Shown: in pieces, positions 59,688 to 64,000 of the stretch
Numbering within the stretch: the stretch's first letter is position 1
Layout of the letters: every line of letters begins with the position of its first letter
DNA from: Nymphaea colorata
Taxonomy: Eukaryota; Streptophyta; Magnoliopsida; Nymphaeales; Nymphaeaceae
Length of the DNA: 64,000 nt
Assembly (NCBI RefSeq): GCF_008831285.2
Contig: NC_045149.1
Span: 15,898,578 to 15,962,577, forward strand
Direction: 5' to 3'
The notes under the pieces: model-generated
What the model was told of the DNA's origin: nothing
The model's database searches: none
Seen by the model: the letters and a program-made list of their open reading frames with translations, nothing else
Made by a program: the position numbers and the translations under genes

Positions 59688-60948
59688 GTAGCTATTGATG
59701 ATTTTGAACTTGAACAACTAGATGTTAAAACTACATTTTTACATGGTAGCCTAGAAGAAAAAATATATATGCAGCAGCCAAAAGGATTTATTCAAGCAAA
59801 AAATAAAAAGTTAGTGTGCAAATTGAAAAGGTCACTCTATGGCTTGAAGCAAGTACCACGACAGTGGTATAAAAGATTTGACATCTTTATGTTGGCACAA
59901 GGCTACAATAGGAGCAGGTATGACAGTTGTGTTTACTTTCGTTTTTTGAATGATGGTTCCATTATTATTTTGATGCTCTATGTGGATGACATGCTTATAG
60001 CATGCAAACACGTGTTAGAAATTGCTAAGTTGAAATATGAACTTAGAAATGAATTTGAAATGAAAGATTTGGGGGCAGCCAAAAGAATTCTAGGTATGAA
60101 AATTCATAGAGATCGAGAGAAAAAGAAACTATGGTTGACACAAAAGGAGGATGTAAATAAAGTGTTGGCTAAATTCAATATGAAGAATGCAAAATTAGTT
60201 TCTACTCCACTTACTCAACATTTTATCTTTGAAAGATTGTCCCAAATCTAAAAAAGAGAGCAGCATTATGAGCAAAATACCATATGCAAATGCAGTTGGA
60301 TGTCTTATGTATGCTATGGCCTGTACTAGGCCTGATTTTTCTCATGTTGTAAGTGTTGTTAGCAGATATATGGAAAATCCAAGTCAAAGACATTGAGAGG
60401 CAGTAAAATGGATTTTGCGATATTTGAAAGGCTCATCAGATTTTGGCTTACTATTTCAGGCAGGTATAAATATTTCTGATGCTCTTATTGACTATGTTGA
60501 TTCAGACTATGCAGGTGACTTGGATAAAAGAAGATCTACAACAGGGTATATATTTACTCTAGATGGAGGCCCAATCAGTTGGAAAGCTACATTACAAGAT
60601 ATTGTTGCTTTATCAACAACTCAATCGGAGTATATTGCTGCAGTAGAAGCTACTAAAGAAGCAGTTTGGTTAAGAAGACTTGTTAATGAAATGAGTATTA
60701 TGCAGAAAAATGTCAAATTACATTGTGACAGTCAAAGCGCAATATGTTTGACTAAAGATCCAGTCTATCATGGAAGAACTAAACATATAGATGTCAGATA
60801 TCATAAGATCAGGGAGTTTGTGGCAAATGGTGAAATTCAACTACAAAAGGTGGAGTCGCAACATAATGTGGCAGACATGTTGATAAAACCTCTTACCACA
60901 ATTAAATTTCACCATTGCTTGAGCTTGGCTCAGATTTGTGCATGTTAG
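59688..60948 (+). pseudogene. Ty1/copia polyprotein remnant: 5'-truncated reverse transcriptase and RNase H
   Basis: Reverse-transcriptase similarity starts abruptly in the block LELEQLDVKT-like (here ELEQLDVKTTFLHG) near 59700. It runs through SLYGLKQ, the catalytic-site motif YVDDM (about 59980) and GMKIHRD. The frame breaks near 60235-60260. The next piece continues in another frame (AMACTRPDFSH region, 60300) and contains an in-frame TGA at about 60394. The RNase H segment is open from 60415 to a TAG at 60946-60948, with DYVDSDYAGD, ALSTTQSEY and DSQSAI motifs. Gag, protease and integrase are absent, so the element cannot be autonomous. It lies in the same orientation as its 3' LTR at 61047. 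Confidence 0.93.
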
Positions 60949-61029
60949 CATGTTTTGAAGTCCTAGGGAGAAGGGACATTTATACTAAACAGAATTAATC
61001 TTATATATTTTATGGATTATGACCAAGCC

Positions 61030-61046
61030 AAAGAAAGGTGGAGATT
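61030..61046 (+). other. Polypurine tract of the copia element
   Basis: AAAGAAAGGTGGAGA, followed by TT, stands directly before the TGTTA start of the 3' LTR. This is where second-strand synthesis is primed in copia elements. Confidence 0.75.
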
Positions 61047-61696
61047 TGTTATTATTTTTTTGACTTGGCCATATGTAAGTCAATAGTGGGCATTTATGTC
61101 TTTGTTCTTAAAACCCTTATTTTGCTTTTATGGAAGGGCTCGACATCTTTCTCCTTTTTTGCCTCACGCCATCATCTTGTGGTATGCTATTTTGGTGGAG
61201 CAACTCAAGGAGTGGCCTGCGATTTTGGTGGAGCGTCTCAAGGTGTCGTCGTCAACATGGAGACTCCACCACCAACTCTCTCACTTGCTAAAATCTCTTG
61301 TGGGCAGTGTCTCTAGAAGAAGAGGTATGTTTTTCAGTTTTGTGGTTATGTGAAGAACATACAGAAAACAAAGAGAGAGATTTGGGGCTGAAGGTCACGC
61401 AGTAGCATTATTGTCTTGTAAGAGGATTTTTGTCTATTTTGGCTTCTTGGATGTCACTGTATTTTGATGTTTCATATAATATAATATGAATCCTGCTGGT
61501 TTCTTCTCGTGGATGTAGGAAGACAAACAGTCTATCCGAACCACGTAATTTGGGTGTCTTCTGTGTGATTGCTTTCCTGTCTCGCTCTCTGCCGTTTATT
61601 TCACTATTCACTCTCTTGATATCACGAACACATATTTTTTTACAGAGTGGTTGTTTTTCACCTTACTCTGTTTTTGCTTGCAATCTGGTCCTAACA
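61047..61696 (+). mobile_element. 3' LTR of the copia element, about 650 bp
   Basis: The segment begins TGTTATTATT right after the polypurine tract and ends GGTCCTAACA, so its ends form TGTTA/TAACA. Bases inside include ATAATATAATATGAATCC, a plausible transcription-end region. There is no matching 5' LTR in the window because the element is truncated at 59688. The base run TTCGC after the LTR has no partner to test as a target duplication. Confidence 0.75.
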
Positions 61697-61904
61697 TTCG
61701 CAACACAAACAAACCCTTATTTAACTTCAACTGCCTGTCACTCACTCCTCTTGTTCAGATTATGAGGCAGTCGTGTTTATGACAATATGTTTTGAGGTGT
61801 ATTTGCACGGAGTTCTCTCATTCCTTCTTCGGTTGTTTGTCCAGTGGATTCAGCATGTATTTAAGGGAAACAAGGCACGTTGATTTTCGAAATCGAGGAA
61901 GTGA

Positions 61905-62461
61905 TCCAGAAGCTTCCATTTGGGGAGGGAGAAAAATGAATGTCCGGATTTGTTTCTCCCTTTTTTATCTTTGGGTTGTGATTTTTATCTGCTTCAATTT
62001 AATTGGACCGCTTGAACTTGAACTCCCGCTTCTTTTTCGTCACGTTTGGTCTGGTTAAGTACTTGGATAGTTGCCCGAACTCGAATTTCATCACTTGGTA
62101 GTGAAGATGGGATTAGATTGTACTTACTCTATGCGGTTTTCACTCTCCAATTAACATAACTTCCAACCTAATTGCATCTGGTAACGTGCCCTCTCGGCCT
62201 ACCGAAATTTGATCTTGTGGAAGCCTAGCGTTGAGGAATGCCAACTCTCTCCCTCCCCCTCCCTAAATTTTCAATTGTATCATAAAAAACAAAATCTACA
62301 AGCTGTAATGCTGATAAGCTGGAAAATGCTGTTTCAAGAATGGGATTTAAGAACGCCAGCTCTTTCGCTTTGGCACCTTCGTTTAACCTTATTTCTTTTA
62401 TGAACCTATTGTCCTTTTTGTTTGCCCTTTCATAATATTTGGGGCTTCGTTACCTTCCTTG

Positions 62462-62502
<41 letters not shown>

Positions 62503-62850
62503 TCTCACATCCCATTTCATCAATTGTTAATTATCTAATTTGTAAAGATTGAAGGCCAAGGGTTGATGGCAGCAGTGCACAATAAGGTGCCATGTATGGA
62601 TGGTTCTTGTTTAAATGATGCAGAACTGGTCAGGGTTATTTCTAGCACAAGACTATGAAACCCAATTCTAGCTCAAGAGAGTAACATATCCTGTTGATCA
62701 AATATGTACTTACTCTAAAGAAGCTCTGCAAGCACAATACTATGCAAGCTAATTCTAGCTCAAGGGAGTAACATATGTCCTGTTTGATCAAATAGGTAAG
62801 GATACGCAAAAACATAGTTGATTGCTGAATAAGAGTATCTGTTAAAAACC
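61905..62850 (+). repeat. Right copy of the diverged LOG 3'-flank duplication
   Basis: This copy contains the blocks listed for 58440-59640 in the same order, starting at AGAAGCTTCCATTTGGGGAGG and ending at GAATAAGAGTATCTGTT. It is shorter in places. It also has its own short internal tandem repeat (TCTAGCTCAAG(A/G)GAGTAACATAT at about 62667 and 62753). It carries no exon of LOG that I could find. Confidence 0.8.
62466..62498. repeat. (CT)n microsatellite
   Basis: A pure CT run inside the right copy of the duplicated flank. The corresponding place in the left copy (59333-59347) has a much shorter CT run. Confidence 0.95.
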
Positions 62851-64000
62851 TACCTCCTCTCAAAACCACCAGGTGCAAGACCATGTTGGTGCGAGGTGTA
62901 GCCCATCATACACCAACTAGTATCCCTCGGAGGAAGGATCCGGAAAATGGAAGGGAATCCTGCTCTCCGACTACTGCAAATTCCTCTCCCCGCTCGCAGC
63001 AATGTGGTTAGAAGAATACGAAAGGCTTCTTGTTTCTCTTTTTGTGTTAACGGGTGGAGATTGCATGTGATTTCTTTGCGTTCCTCTGCTCTCTTGATTT
63101 CTCTGCTTCTCCCAGGATCGCTAATTCTCACAGGACAGTAATTAAGATCGCTTGGACATCCCCTAAACCTTGTCCGTCGTTAAATATTTGTCATGTGATT
63201 GTTCCTTTCGGTCCCTTCGGGATGGAAGCCGGTTTAGCTTGTATAAATGTATTCTATTTTTCCATGGGCAGTTTGCATCTTCCATGCTTCCATTTTCCTG
63301 CACGAGGAAAGGCAGATACTTTTCCCATTCATAAACATTTTCAGGGATTTTCAAAAAAAAAAAAAAGGACCTTTTGTAGCCAAACACGTTCGTAGATCCC
63401 CTGCACACTCTCAACATAATGAAATTCTTATGAAGGAGTTATGCGAGTTGATAGTCAATGTTTTGGCTTTTGTCGTTGTCATGCTGCTGACACTCCACAT
63501 GTTTGTTCCTCACTTCTACGCGCGCAACCCCTTGGTATCACCCTCCTCACATGATTAAATTGGATGGACGGACAGCATTGTTCAAGTCATACTGCTTGCG
63601 ATCAGCTTGACATTGGTTTATTTGTCAGCCAAATTCAAGCTTGAAAATTGCTCTGGATGGACGAAGTCCTACGCTACTTTGCTGTAAGCATCCTGCTGTC
63701 AAACTCTATTTTGAGCTATGGTCCGGCTGATCTTTTTGTCACATGCCTAAACATTTACTTCCTTTTCTTTTCGTGAAGCAAAGTTTTACCGCGTACTGTG
63801 TTAGCCCTTCTCAGTTAATGTTTTTCTCTGCCCCCGGAAGTAGTATAGTAGATGCTTTCGTTCTTCTGCGTTCTCATTTTTTTCTGCCTTTTCCCTTTTC
63901 TTGCGCTTGAACCATCATGTTTCTATTATCTGTCACTGTTTCACACTTAGGAACAAGGTTAATTTAGGCTTCTTCGTGAAACTGTTGGGACAGTGTTTTT
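62851..64000. other. Intergenic DNA to the window end, with one small membrane-like frame
   Basis: No gene was recognised. A 42-codon frame from an ATG at about 63432 to 63558 encodes MKELCELIVNVLAFVVVMLL and then a short tail ending SPSSHD. It has one clear hydrophobic segment. It could be a small membrane peptide, an exon end, or chance. Confidence 0.3.

Noticed and set aside
1-64000. CRISPR array, operon or other prokaryotic system
   Set aside because: The window is clearly plant nuclear DNA with spliced genes. The tandem repeats found have no spacer structure.

Overview
This window is nuclear DNA of a flowering plant. It has long AT-rich introns with GT-AG borders, four multi-exon genes with clear plant counterparts (one encodes a plastid-targeted protein, one a cytokinin-activation enzyme), Ty1/copia remnants, and many CT/GA/TA microsatellites. 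I cannot assign a species or order from the sequence alone. All four confident genes are on the + strand. I rebuilt their exons by hand from splice sites and family similarity, and in each the reading phase closes across every intron.

Layout. 1-5.6 kb: a short tandem duplication, then a ~1.2 kb unit bounded by near-identical 213-bp inverted repeats. This unit carries the last two exons of a ribosomal protein L30 gene, introns retained (a Pack-MULE-like gene capture). Next to it is a tiny proline-rich two-exon ORF. 5.6-9.5 kb: a GC-rich island of unusual composition with no recognisable gene, probably transposon-derived. 9.5-13.2 kb: a CT/GGTACC minisatellite, a fresh ~610-bp tandem duplication, and a terminal-inverted-repeat element. 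13.7-19.7 kb: exosome core subunit MTR3 (7 exons, 255 aa), with introns loaded with mobile-element and satellite sequence. 21.4-24.9 kb: a chloroplast ribonucleoprotein of the CP29 type (4 exons, 274 aa). 30.6-37.0 kb: a cyclic-nucleotide-gated channel closest to CNGC15 (7 exons, 723 aa). 39.9-40.1 kb: a probable solo LTR. 54.2-58.4 kb: a LONELY GUY cytokinin-activating enzyme (7 exons, 218 aa). 58.4-62.9 kb: a diverged duplication of the LOG 3' flank, split by a 5'-truncated, frameshifted copia element that keeps its 3' LTR.

The four genes are unrelated housekeeping and signalling genes, not a cluster or operon: RNA decay in nucleus/cytosol, plastid RNA metabolism, Ca2+ signalling and cytokinin activation. 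I found no convincing evidence of a new biological system. The most interesting material is structural: the L30-carrying inverted-repeat unit, three related TIR elements (two in introns), the GC-rich island, and the duplication that brackets the copia remnant. In CNGC15, a Cys next to the selectivity filter and an abrupt rise in GC in its last exons are also worth checking.
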